A stretch of 64,000 nt of DNA, from positions 62,001 through 126,000 of the forward strand of contig CAVVGE010000019.1 of NCBI GenBank assembly GCA_963747735.1, read 5' to 3'. Position numbers and translations under genes: made by a program. The number at the start of each line of letters is the position of its first letter. Positions within the stretch are counted from its first letter, which is position 1. Below the pieces are notes generated by a model. That model had not been told where the DNA came from and made no database searches. It was given only the letters and a program-made list of their open reading frames with translations. This stretch comes from AP-15 sp963747735. GTDB taxonomy: Bacteria; Pseudomonadota; Alphaproteobacteria; ATCC43930; CGMCC-115725. Of this stretch, positions 8,325 to 16,594 are shown one piece after another.

Positions 8325-8696
8325 GAGTCCCTCCTGGCGTTGCAAACCTCCCCGTCGGCGCGCGGCTGCGGCGCCGACGGCCGCGAGCAAACGCACCCGG
8401 CGCCTCCGAGTCAACATATTTTCACCAGCCTATCGCCAGAATTCAGCTTCGCTTAATAATTTGTCGTTCCGTTCTGCAAGCAATTCGCAGCTGCATCATC
8501 ATACAACTGCAAGAATTTAATGATTAATCAACACCATTTTAACGAGCACATTGATTCCCCTTATTTCGCCGGCAGCGCCGTACCGCCCGCGCAAAGGCAT
8601 ATTACTAGCATTCGTTGTAACAGAACTTCGATGATCGTCGCTTGCTGCCGAATGTGCCTCTACCGTGCGGTCAGCGCTCTGCCGCAGCTTACATGC
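8325..8696. other. Non-coding spacer, AT-rich
   Basis: A 372-bp spacer upstream of the secreted-protein gene. The segment 8415-8560 is clearly AT-richer than the surroundings (for example AAGAATTTAATGATTAATCA near 8511) and probably holds that gene's promoter. I see no convincing gene, RNA or terminator in it. Confidence 0.6.
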
Positions 8697-9296
8697 TCAC
8701 GGCAGCAGCGGCTCGCCTTTCATGTATTTGCCGCGGCAAAACAAGAGGGTCGGCTTTGACGTGTGGGCGTAACGCTCGACGTGGCCGATAAAAATGATGT
8801 GGTCGCCGCCGTAATGCCGGTATTCGTTGCGGCATTCGAAATGCGCCGCCGCGCCGATGATGACCGGCGCGCCACATTCCGGGATGATGTGGTCGATCTC
8901 GGCAAACTTGTTGTCGTGGGTGCGGGCGAATTTATTGGAGAGCTCGCTCTGGTCCCACGCCAGGATGTTGACGACGAAATGCGAGCCTTCTTGAAACGCC
9001 GGCAGGCTCTGCGCGTAGAGGGACGCGCTCCATAGGACGAGCGGCGGCGACAGCGACACCGAGGTAAAGGAATTGGCGGTCATGCCGTAGAGCCCGCCAT
9101 CCTTGCCGCGCGCGGTGATGATCGTGACGCCGGTGGCAAAGCTGCCGAGAGCGCTCCGGAAATCGCGCGAATTGAAATCTTCGGCCCCGGTATGACGCAC
9201 CGGCGCCGCATGGCTGCCCGGATGCTCGGCCTCGGCGGCCGGGATGATGGCGGCCGGGATGCTGGGGGCCGGGGCTTTGGGGTTCTCGTTCGCCAC
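8697..9296 (-). CDS. NAD(P)H:flavin oxidoreductase of a two-component monooxygenase
   Basis: A 199-residue member of the flavin reductase-like (HpaC/DIM6) family, which supplies reduced FMN or FAD to a partner oxygenase. After a proline/alanine-rich leader of about 35 residues, the domain reads FRSALGSFATGVTIITARG, then YGMTANSFTSVSLSPPLVLW (the family signature for flavin binding), HFVVNILAWDQSELSNKFA, and the terminal GGDHIIFIGHVERYAH. GTG 9296 is used because AAGGGGCGG lies just upstream. It follows the oxygenase gene at 9323 by only 26 bp on the same strand, so the two form an operon. Confidence 0.92.
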   Translation of the reverse strand: MANENPKAPAPSIPAAIIPAAEAEHPGSHAAPVRHTGAEDFNSRDFRSALGSFATGVTIITARGKDGGLYGMTANSFTSVSLSPPLVLWSASLYAQSLPAFQEGSHFVVNILAWDQSELSNKFARTHDNKFAEIDHIIPECGAPVIIGAAAHFECRNEYRHYGGDHIIFIGHVERYAHTSKPTLLFCRGKYMKGEPLLP

Positions 9297-9322
9297 AGTC
9301 CGCCCCTTTTTTGATCCAACCG

Positions 9323-10525
9323 TCACAACGGCGCATCGGGCGGCAATCCCAGCGCTACCCGGCCATAGACGGCGCCGTTCACGTCCCAGTTCAGCACATA
9401 ATGGGCGTTCGCCGCATGGGCGTCGCGAAACGCGCGCTGGATCGGGTTTCTGGCATAGATAGCGCCGCCGCCGGTGGCGGTGAACAAGAGGTCCACCGCC
9501 TTGGTGCACAGCATCGCGGCAAAGGCGCCGTCGCGGCGGTAGCGCGCGCGCTGCTCGACGCTCGGCACGATCCCGGCTTCGGTGATCCGGGTCGCCTCGT
9601 CGCAATCGCGCAGCACCATCGCCTCGGCCGCATCCGACAGCGCCGAGGCCTCGGCGAGATGCACCTGCAAAGTCGAGAAATCGGCGAGGTTCTTGCCGGT
9701 GTAGGAGCTGAGCCGGTTGCGCATCGTGTCGCTGAAATGGCCGATGGCGCCGCGGGCGATGCCGAGCGAGACCCCGGTAATGGCAAAGGCGAAGAGGCTG
9801 ACCGCCGGCAATTTGTACAAAGTGCCGGGGTTGAGCTCGCTGCCGCGATTGGGGCCGCCCTTGATCCGCTCCGTGGCGAGCGTGCGATAGGCCGGGACAA
9901 AGACATCGCCGACCTCGACATCCTTGCTGCCGGTGCCGGCGAGGCCGATCACCTGCCAGGTGTCGATGATCTTGTAGTCGCAGGCCGGCAGCAGAAACAT
10001 GCGCGGCTCGCTCTGCCCCAATTCCTCGTCGATGACGAGCGCGCCGAACATGTTCCAGGTCGAGGGATCGATCCCGCTCGAAAACGGCCAGCGGCCGCTG
10101 AGCCGGTAGCCGCCCGGCACGCGGCGCGCCCGGCCGCGGGCAAAGATCAGCGCCGAGCTGATCAGGCTGTCCGGCGACTTGCCCCAGATCTCGTCCTGCG
10201 CTTCCGGGTGCCACATGCCGAGGAGCCAGTGATGCGCGGCGAGGTTCGCCAGCACCCAGGCGGTCGAGCCACAGCCCCGGCCGATCACCGCGGTCAGCTC
10301 AAAGAGCGTGCGATAGGGCAATTCGCTCCCCCCCACGCGCGCCGGCTGCAGGATGCGGAACAGGCCGCTCGCATGCAGGTCGGCGATCGTCTCGTCCGGC
10401 AAGCGGCGCAATTCCTCGGCCTTGGGCGCCCGCTCGCGCAATATCGGGACGAGCGCCTCGGCCCGCGCCATCAGCTCCTCAAAACGCGGGGCCATCGCGG
10501 GCTCGGCGGATTTGCATTCGGGCAT
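9323..10525 (-). CDS. Flavin-dependent monooxygenase, acyl-CoA dehydrogenase fold (HsaA/HpaB-like)
   Basis: A 400-residue oxygenase component of a group D flavin monooxygenase. These use reduced flavin from a separate reductase to hydroxylate aromatic or related substrates. Family phrases are LFRILQPARVGGSELPY, VIGRGCGSTAWVLANLAAHHWLLGM, GYRLSGRWPFSSGID, WQVIGLAGTGSKDVEV and the helical C-terminal half with LFTATGGGAIYARNPIQRAFRD. It is immediately followed by its flavin reductase (8697-9296). The substrate is unknown. The nearest characterised relatives hydroxylate phenolic steroids, indoles or chlorophenols, but choosing among them would be guesswork. Confidence 0.9.
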   Translation of the reverse strand: MPECKSAEPAMAPRFEELMARAEALVPILRERAPKAEELRRLPDETIADLHASGLFRILQPARVGGSELPYRTLFELTAVIGRGCGSTAWVLANLAAHHWLLGMWHPEAQDEIWGKSPDSLISSALIFARGRARRVPGGYRLSGRWPFSSGIDPSTWNMFGALVIDEELGQSEPRMFLLPACDYKIIDTWQVIGLAGTGSKDVEVGDVFVPAYRTLATERIKGGPNRGSELNPGTLYKLPAVSLFAFAITGVSLGIARGAIGHFSDTMRNRLSSYTGKNLADFSTLQVHLAEASALSDAAEAMVLRDCDEATRITEAGIVPSVEQRARYRRDGAFAAMLCTKAVDLLFTATGGGAIYARNPIQRAFRDAHAANAHYVLNWDVNGAVYGRVALGLPPDAPL

Positions 10526-10688
10526 GACGCTCCTCCAACGAACGGACGGCCCATTTTACGCCCCCGCCCCCGCCGGTGCCAGCGGGCACCGTCCTTAGCC
10601 CAACAGATCGACACCAGCAATTATCATATTAACAATTGCTTACGCATGATATATGATACCCGGTCGTCAGCGGGATCGCGGCACGGGG

Positions 10689-11303
10689 ATGTTCAAGCTT
10701 GCCGGCAATCCAGGCGGCGGCGACGGTCTCTATTGCGGTCCCGAGGGCCTCTTTCTCGGCCCGAGCGCGGTGATCGCAAAGGACGACGGCAGCTATCGGG
10801 TCCGGTCGGACGCAGAGGTCACGGCGCTGCTGGTTGCGGCTTACGGGCCGGAGCAGGAGACCGCCGGCCTACTGCACCGCCTCGGCCTGATCCGCGATGC
10901 GCTACAGCGCGACGATCTCTGCAACGCGATGATCCTGGCCGTGCATGCCCAGCTCGGACCGATCTCGACCGACGGCCGCGCCCGGCTCGACAAGTTCGCC
11001 AAGCACAATTTCAACCCCGACGAGCCGCGCGACTGGCACGGCCGGTGGACCGACAGCGGCAGCACCTATGTTCCCGCCGAGCCGCGCAGCCCCGACAATC
11101 CGCTGTTGGTGCCGGTGCAGGAAATCCTGCCGCCCGTGCCGGACCTATTGCCGTTCGGCGCGCGTCCTCCATTCTTTTTCGAAGAGCCGCCGGAGACGAT
11201 CCGGCCTTTCAAGGAGGCGATCCCGCGGCTCAGTAGCCGGGAGGCTGCCAAGGATGCTCCCAGTTGGGCGCGCGGCAAACGTCCCTATGTCGGAGAGATA
11301 TAG
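10689..11303 (+). CDS. Trunk protein of a putative polymorphic effector; C-terminal module cut short
   Basis: About 204 residues from ATG 10689 (an upstream ATG at 10653 is also in frame). The N-terminus MFKLAGNPGGGDGLYCGPEG leads into a 100-residue helical region, then the linker FNPDEPRDWHGRWT. That linker occurs in phage-head-derived and effector-like alphaproteobacterial proteins just ahead of variable C-terminal domains. A proline-rich segment follows, and then DAPSWARGKRPYVGE, which matches the start of the module seen again at 12817. The reading frame then runs into the purine-rich tract and ends within a few codons, so the C-terminal module is lost or displaced to 12395. No signal peptide is seen. 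The effector role is inference from architecture and neighbours. Confidence 0.6.
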   Translation: MFKLAGNPGGGDGLYCGPEGLFLGPSAVIAKDDGSYRVRSDAEVTALLVAAYGPEQETAGLLHRLGLIRDALQRDDLCNAMILAVHAQLGPISTDGRARLDKFAKHNFNPDEPRDWHGRWTDSGSTYVPAEPRSPDNPLLVPVQEILPPVPDLLPFGARPPFFFEEPPETIRPFKEAIPRLSSREAAKDAPSWARGKRPYVGEI

Positions 11304-12389
11304 TAGGAGGTATGAATTTTTTTTGGAGTGTAAGGTAGCATAGAAGCAGTTGGTAGAGGGGGGATCGGATGGCTGGGATTGAGGAGTTTATGGAGAGGTT
11401 AGGATAGGAGGAGAGGTGTATAGAGCAAGTGTAGGGACTGAGATGGAGGCGGGTTTGTCTGTGAGGGATGTGGCGGCGGCAGGCATGGCGGCTGAAGGCG
11501 CGGCGGGTAGACGAATGCAAGGCCTGCCAAGGCAGGAATAGGTGACGGCGGGAACGGTGTTTCATCGCAAGAGGAACGACTGACGAGGTGGTTTCTGGAC
11601 GACTACCTGATGGAAAGAGACAAGCGAGGGGTCTAGGCGGAGCTTCTGCAGCGGGAGATAGGAGTGGCCTAAGAGATAGATTGGATATGGCGCACAAACT
11701 GCGCCAGGAATGAATGAGGATAAGATGAGTAAGATGAGAGACTTTCTCGAGGAGGAAGAGATATACATAGGAGAGAGAGAAGATAAGAGAAGTAGAGAAA
11801 GCAGCACAAAGAACAAAGACAAGAGATTGGTAGTCGACAAAGTCGAAAAGGTGACGGCACCGAAAAACGCGAAGGAGAAGAAAGGGCAAGACGTCAAGAG
11901 ACAGCAAGGCTACTAAGAAGGAGAGGAAAGAATAGAGATGTTGAAGGAGGCAAAGGGAGAAGAAATAGGAGATTTTCTAAAGGATAATATAGAGGAAAAT
12001 AAGAATAAGATGAAAGATGAGATATAAGAATATAGAGATAGAGAAGAAGATATAGGAGAGAATAAGAAGAAAAAGAAAGAGAAAAAGGGAGAGGGAGAAA
12101 AAGAAGGAGAAAAAAAAAAGATCAAAAAAAAAATAAAAAGAAACAACAAAGAAAGGAAAGAAGGAAAAAAAAAAGGAGAAAGAGAAAAGAAAAAGAAGAG
12201 AAAAAAGAGAGAAAGAAAATAAAGAAAAAATAGACGAAAAATCGACGAAGAAAAAGAAGAATAAAAGAAAAGAAGAGAGAAAGAAAGAGAAAAAAAAAAA
12301 AAAGAGAAAAAAAAAGAAAAAGAAAAAAAAAAAGAAGAAAAAAGAAAAAGAAGAAAAAAAGAGACAGAAGCAAAGAAAGAAAAAGAGGG
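11304..12389. other. Purine-rich low-complexity tract, no credible gene
   Basis: Composition drifts from normal to C-poor after about 11300 and becomes almost pure A/G by 12100; all bases of 12301-12360 are A or G. Normal coding sequence resumes abruptly at about 12390. No repeat unit is visible. Long minus-strand frames here encode only Phe/Ser/Leu runs. It interrupts a recognisable module (VGE at about 11288, VGENG at 12395). Either it is an assembly or base-calling artefact or a very strange insertion. Confidence 0.85.
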
Positions 12390-12394
12390 GAAAC

Positions 12395-12564
12395 GTCGGT
12401 GAAAATGGCCGTAATTTCGCCAAACGGCTAATGGAGCCAAGTACGGTCGCGGAAATTGGAGAAAGATAACCAGGAAGTATAACAAGATCAAGAAGTACGG
12501 TGATCGGCATTTCCGTGACCCTCGGTCCATTTTATCTCCTGATGAAAAAAGGAGATTAAGATAA
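12395..12564 (+). pseudogene. C-terminal module, copy 1 (fragment, one frame break)
   Basis: Frame one gives VGENGRNFAKRLM, and after a one-base loss near 12434-12438 the next frame gives KYGRGNWRKITRKYNKIKKY, GDRHFRDPRSILSPDEK and a stop at 12564. This is the same domain as copy 2 at 12802-12993. Shared positions are GENG..FA.RLM, .YG.G.W, and a lysine-rich K(Y/F)G(D/N)R near the end. It probably completes the trunk protein at 10689, whose reading stops at the equivalent VGE point. A purine-rich stretch including AAAAAAGGAG before the next gene could serve as ribosome-binding site. The function is unknown; by position it would be the variable toxin or effector tip. Confidence 0.6.
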
Positions 12565-12576
12565 TTCCATAATTCT

Positions 12577-12760
12577 ATGTTATGGCATTCCTATCAGCCG
12601 GACTTAGATATAGACCACGATGAAGAGAAGTTCATCGGGATTTATTCCACCGAGGAGAAGGCGAAGGCGGCAATGGAGAAACTTTCGCGATTATCCTAGC
12701 GGCTTCGAAATCACGAGGGCCGAATGAACGAAACGTATATGAAAAGCGGTTTTGTTACCT
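12577..12760 (+). pseudogene. DUF7336-like small protein, copy 1 (two frame breaks)
   Basis: ATG 12577 opens MLWHSYQPDLDIDHDEEKFI, GIYSTEEKAKAAMEKLS. After a shift near 12685 the next frame gives RDYPSGFEITRAE, and after another near 12725 the third gives MNETYMKSGFVTLFGEEE. Read through, this is a typical DUF7336-like protein of about 65-70 residues: LWHSY strand, GIYST..KA helix, P.GFEI strand, and a terminal GFVTL. The uninterrupted product would be only 40 residues. It directly follows copy 1 of the C-terminal module and may be its partner. The three pieces line up in the right order, so small indels rather than decay are likely. The domain name is from memory of the family pattern. Confidence 0.6.
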
Positions 12761-12801
12761 TATTCGGCGAGGAGGAGCTACCGCCGCAAACGGTTTGGAC
12801 G

Positions 12802-12993
12802 GTGACGGCGCGAGGGCCGAAGGATATCCCGACCTGGGCGGTCGGCCAGCAACCCAGCGCCGGGGAGAACGGCGGCGATTTTGCCTGGCGGCTCATGGAT
12901 GAGCATTATGGCCCCGGCCAATGGACGCGGGACAACGACGAATTCGATCAGTTGCGAAAATTCGGAAACCGCGGAAACCTCCATCCCTGTTGA
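12802..12993 (+). CDS. Orphan C-terminal module, copy 2
   Basis: From GTG 12802 (the frame is open from ATG 12724) a short protein of about 63 residues reads VTARGPKDIPTWAVGQQPSA, GENGGDFAWRLMDEHYGPGQ, WTRDNDEFDQLRKFGNRGN. Its first part matches the end of the trunk protein (KDAPSWARGKRPYVGE) and its body matches copy 1. It has no trunk, as expected for an orphan tip module. Because the frame runs on from the preceding DUF7336-like sequence, the true start is uncertain, and the last residues (LHPC) depart from copy 1 (FRDP), hinting at another small indel. It is followed by a second DUF7336-like gene. Confidence 0.55.
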   Translation: MTARGPKDIPTWAVGQQPSAGENGGDFAWRLMDEHYGPGQWTRDNDEFDQLRKFGNRGNLHPC

Positions 12994-13013
12994 ACCTGCC
13001 GTCGCGGGTTCGC

Positions 13014-13308
13014 TTGTCTCAGCCGGCCCGGCCCGCGGATCAGGTCTATTATTCGCTGTGGCACCGGCGGACCGACCTCGAAGACCGCGATCACGACATG
13101 CACCTCGGCACCTATTCGACGCGGGAGGAGGCCGAGGCGGGGCAGGCGCTGGCGGACCCAGCCGGGGTTCAGGGACTATCCCGACGGATTCGAGATTAAT
13201 CCGCAGCGCGTCGACGCCACCGCCTGGGACGACGGCTTTGCGCGCCTCTGGAGGGAGAACGAGGAACCCGAGCCCGAACCCGGCTCGTCGCCCGGCCCTG
13301 CGGCTTGA
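13014..13308 (+). pseudogene. DUF7336-like small protein, copy 2 (one frame break)
   Basis: A TTG at 13014 could open a frame reading QVYYSLWHRRTDLEDRDHDM, HLGTYSTREEAEAGQALAD. After a one-base shift near 13150-13160 the next frame gives PGFRDYPDGFEINPQRVDAT, AWDDGFARLWRENEE and a stop at 13308. Compared with copy 1, the LWH, (G/I)YST.EEA and DYP.GFEI blocks are in the same order and spacing, and the C-terminal DGFA replaces SGFV. Copy 2 has normal high GC while copy 1 is AT-richer, so the two copies differ in age or origin. It follows copy 2 of the C-terminal module, repeating the module/DUF7336 order. The start codon is uncertain. Confidence 0.6.
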
Positions 13309-13384
13309 CGCCGCGGCCCGCCCGAAATACCGTCGCGGTCATGCTCCGGGCGGGCCGGAGAAGCGGAAGAGGGAGGAGGTCATC

Positions 13385-14534
13385 ATGGCGGCGGGGTACA
13401 AGCTGATCTCGGCGGATTCCCATATCGTCGAGCCGCCCGACATGTACGCGGCCCGGATCGATCCCAAGTTCCGCGACCGCGCGCCCAAGATGGAGCGGCG
13501 CAAGACCGAGGCCGGCCGCGAATACGACGCTTGGGTCATAAACGGCATGCAGGTCGGCACGCTCGGTGCGGTGATGCAGGCCGGCCAGCGCTTCGAGGAC
13601 CCCTCGCAGATCGATTTTCTCGGGGTCTGGGAGGATGTCCGCAAAGGCGGCTACGACGCGCATTCGATGATCGTCGAAAACGAAGAGGACGGGGTGTGGG
13701 GCTCGTGCCTGCAGCCGAGCCAGGGCCTCTTTTGGTACCGGCTGCCGGACAGCGCGCTCCTGACCGAGATCTGCCGCGTCTACAACGACTGGATCACCGA
13801 TTTCTGCAAGCCCTATCCCGAGCGCCTCAAAGGCATCGCGATGCTCAACGTCGATGATGTCGAGGAGGGCTGCCGCGAGCTCGAGCGGGTCAAAAAGCTG
13901 GGGCTGGTCGGCGCCTTTATCCCGGTGTCGCCATTACCAGACAAGCCCTACCGCGATCCCTCCTACGACCGGCTGTGGGCGACGGCACAGGCGAACGACA
14001 TGCCGCTGCTGCTGCACATCGCCACCAACCGCGCCGGCGTGCCGGGCTGCGAATTCACGATCAATGTCGGCGAATTGACCGGCGCCGGCCGCTCGACCAC
14101 CGACCATTGGGTGCGCTACTCGCTGTCGGCGATGGTGTTCGCCGGTGTCTTCGACCGCTTTCCGACGGCTCAGGGTCGGCTCGGTCGAGCACGAGACCGC
14201 GTGGATCCCGCACTGGCTGAAGCAGATGGACTTCACCTATCGCGAGCGGCCGGTCTTCACCAAGGGCTGGAAGTCGCAGAGCGGCATGCTGCCGAGCGAC
14301 TACTGGCAGCGCAACATGTTCGTCGAGTTTATGGAAGACGACCTCGGCGTCGAATTGCGCAAGCACATCGGCGTCGACAACATGCTGTGGGGCAGCGACT
14401 TCCCGCATGCGGAATCGACCTGGCCGCAATCGGCGCAATTCCTCGACCGCATCTTCGAGGGCGTGCCCGAAGCAGACCGCCGCAAGATCACCTCGGACAA
14501 CGCCGCCAAATTGTTCGGCTTCCGCCCGAACTAG
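13385..14534 (+). CDS. Amidohydrolase-2 family metal-dependent hydrolase (one frame break)
   Basis: A TIM-barrel hydrolase or decarboxylase of about 382 residues. ATG 13385 has GAGGAGG just upstream. The N-terminus YKLISADSHIVEPPDMYA carries the D-x-H metal motif (DSH in this subfamily). LLLHIATNR supplies a metal-binding His and the C-terminal MLWGSDFPHAESTWP the conserved Asp. One extra base at the GG of 14167-14168 breaks the frame: the first part ends at VFAGVFDRFPT and the rest resumes at LRVGSVEHETAW. Deleting it restores full-length homology, so a sequencing indel or recent mutation is likely. The stop is 2 nt before the Rieske ferredoxin start, so the two are co-transcribed. Relatives act on amide, lactone or aromatic carboxylate substrates; the substrate here is unknown. 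Confidence 0.82.
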
Positions 14535-14536
14535 GC

Positions 14537-14881
14537 GTGAGCGCCCCTGCCTCTTCCCCGGCCGGCGAGGAGGGGGAGGGGTTTGTCCCGGTGGCGCAGG
14601 CCGAGGAGTTGCCGCCGGGCGCGATGAAATGGGTCGCGGTCGAGGGTGAGCGCGTGGTGCTGGCCAATGTCGCGGGCAGCTTCCACGCGTTGCGCGACGT
14701 GTGCGGCCACAAAAACGCACCGCTGTCGCGCGGCCGCCTCTGCGGCCACCTGATCGAATGCCCGCTGCATTTCGCGCAATTCGACCTGCGCACCGGCGAA
14801 TTGGTCAACGGCCCGGTCTCGACCCCGGTCCCGGTCTATCAGGTCCGCCTCGAAGCCGGCACCATCTACCTCAAACGCTGA
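14537..14881 (+). CDS. Rieske [2Fe-2S] ferredoxin
   Basis: A 114-residue soluble Rieske protein. The cluster motif is C-x-H-x16-C-x2-H, seen as CGHKNAPLSRGRLCG followed by HLIECPLHFAQFDL. The two Cys and two His bind one 2Fe-2S cluster. The domain continues with TGELVNGPVSTPVPVY and ends YLKR. GTG 14537 lies 2 nt after the amidohydrolase stop, so translation is coupled. Such proteins pass electrons to Rieske-type oxygenases, but no oxygenase alpha subunit is nearby. Pairing with an amidohydrolase suggests that both serve one catabolic route whose other parts are elsewhere; that is inference. Confidence 0.92.
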   Translation: MSAPASSPAGEEGEGFVPVAQAEELPPGAMKWVAVEGERVVLANVAGSFHALRDVCGHKNAPLSRGRLCGHLIECPLHFAQFDLRTGELVNGPVSTPVPVYQVRLEAGTIYLKR

Positions 14882-14952
14882 CACGGTTGCTCACCCGGCT
14901 GCTGACGAGCCGCCGCTCGTCGTCGCCCACCGTTTGCACGGCTTGACGCGCG

Positions 14953-16419
14953 CTACCTTGATAAATCGGGCCGCAGCTCCTCGTAGAGCCTCAGATACTG
15001 GCGGGCCGCTGCATCCCAGCTGAAATTACGGGTCATCGCCCGCCGGACCATGCGGTGCCACACCTCCGGCTCGCGGTAGAGGCCGATGGCGCGCTCGATC
15101 GCCCGGATCAAGGCCCGGGGATTGTCTTCGTTAAAGGCGAAGCCGGTGGCGGTGCCGTCGGCAAGGCTCGCCGCGTCCGCATCGACCACGGTGTCGGCCA
15201 GCCCGCCGACGCGGCGCACCAACGGCAAGGCGCCATAAGCGAGAGCGTAGAGCTGGGTCAGCCCGCACGGCTCGAACCGCGACGGAACGAGGATCACGTC
15301 GGCCCCGCCGATGACCAGGTGAGACAGGCTCTCGTCATAGCCGATCTCGACGGCGACCCGGCCCGGATGCGCCGCCGCCGCGGCGACAAAGCCGCTTTCG
15401 AGATCGGCGTCGCCCGCCCCCAGCAGGGCCAGCTGCCCACCCGCAGCGAGCAGCCCCGGCAAGGCAGCGAGCACCAGATCGAGACCTTTTTGCGGGGTCA
15501 GCCGGCTGACCGCGCCAAAGAGCGGGGCCGTCGCCTGCGGCTCGAGCCCGAGGCGGCGCTGAAGGCCGGCCTTTGCGGCACGCTTTCCCGAGGCTGCATC
15601 CCGCTCGCCATAGGATTTCGGCAGAGCTGCGTCGCGGCGCGGGTCCCAGACTTGCGGGTCGACACCATTCAGGATCCCGGTCAATGCCGCCGAGCGGGTG
15701 CGCAACAGCCCGTCCAGGCCCCAGCCAAACGCCGGGGTCTGGATTTCGCGGGCATAGGTCGGGCTGACAGTGGTCAGCCGGTCGGCATAGAACAACCCCG
15801 CCTTGAGGAACGACAGATCGCCGTAGAACTCCGCCCCATCGACCGAAAAGAATGCAGCCGGCAGAGCTAGATCGGCAAAGGCCGCTGCCGGGAAGATCCC
15901 ACGATAAGCCAGGTTGTGCACCGTGAAGACAGTGGCCGCACGGCCGTCGGCGGACGGTGCGGCAGCCAGATATGCCGGTGCCAGGCTGGCATGCCAGTCG
16001 TGGCCATGCACGATATCGGGCCGCCAATCGACATCGGCGCCGCGGGCCAGCGCCGCTGCGGTCCAGCCGAGCAAGCCAAATCGGCGATGGTTGTCGGGCC
16101 ATTCGCTGCCGCCGGGGGCGGCGTAGGGGCCGCCGGGGCGGTCGTAGAATGCGGGATGATCGATGACATAGGCGAGGCCGCGCCGGTTCGGCAAAGCGGC
16201 GCGCCCTACCCTCACCCGCTCGACGGCAAACGGCGTATGCAACCGGCCCACATCGCCGATCTGCCCAAAAGCGTCGAGAAAGCCGGTAAATCCGGGCAGC
16301 AGCAGGCGGGTGTCGACACCGAGCGCATCGAGCGCGGGCGGCAGTGCGGCGGCGACATCGCCGAGCCCGCCCGACTTGACCCACGGATAGAGCTCGGCGA
16401 CGACATGAAGAACACGCAT
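14953..16419 (-). CDS. glgA: Glycogen synthase (ADP-glucose), GT5 family
   Basis: A 488-residue cytoplasmic enzyme that extends alpha-1,4-glucan chains from ADP-glucose. The N-terminus MRVLHVVAELYPWVKSGGLG holds the K-S-G-G-L substrate loop (K-T/S-GGL in the family). The middle has DIVHGHDWHASLAP, TVFTVHNLAYRG and ILNGVDPQVWDPRRD, and the C-terminal half has the E-x7-E type active-site stretch VPSRFEPCGLTQLYALAYGA. I use ATG 16419 because family members start at this point; an in-frame ATG four codons upstream is possible and neither has a clear ribosome-binding site. No glgB, glgC or glgP is adjacent, so it is separated from the usual glycogen cluster. Confidence 0.95.
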   Translation of the reverse strand: MRVLHVVAELYPWVKSGGLGDVAAALPPALDALGVDTRLLLPGFTGFLDAFGQIGDVGRLHTPFAVERVRVGRAALPNRRGLAYVIDHPAFYDRPGGPYAAPGGSEWPDNHRRFGLLGWTAAALARGADVDWRPDIVHGHDWHASLAPAYLAAAPSADGRAATVFTVHNLAYRGIFPAAAFADLALPAAFFSVDGAEFYGDLSFLKAGLFYADRLTTVSPTYAREIQTPAFGWGLDGLLRTRSAALTGILNGVDPQVWDPRRDAALPKSYGERDAASGKRAAKAGLQRRLGLEPQATAPLFGAVSRLTPQKGLDLVLAALPGLLAAGGQLALLGAGDADLESGFVAAAAAHPGRVAVEIGYDESLSHLVIGGADVILVPSRFEPCGLTQLYALAYGALPLVRRVGGLADTVVDADAASLADGTATGFAFNEDNPRALIRAIERAIGLYREPEVWHRMVRRAMTRNFSWDAAARQYLRLYEELRPDLSR

Positions 16420-16594
16420 TGCCGTAATCATAGCACGGCGCTGCACGACCACCGCGCCCGCACCACAATCGCGGCTGCGGGCGGTGCGACCACCGACGCA
16501 CATTTGCGGCGCAACCCGGACAAGATCATCGATTATGGCGCGATCAACGGGTTGTCCGGAATTTACATGGCCAACGGCGGGACCGTCACCAAAG

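Noticed and set aside
11562..12530. Long minus-strand frames encoding Phe/Ser/Leu-rich membrane-like proteins
   Set aside because: They are the complement of the purine tract; composition alone produces them, with no ribosome-binding sites or domain patterns.
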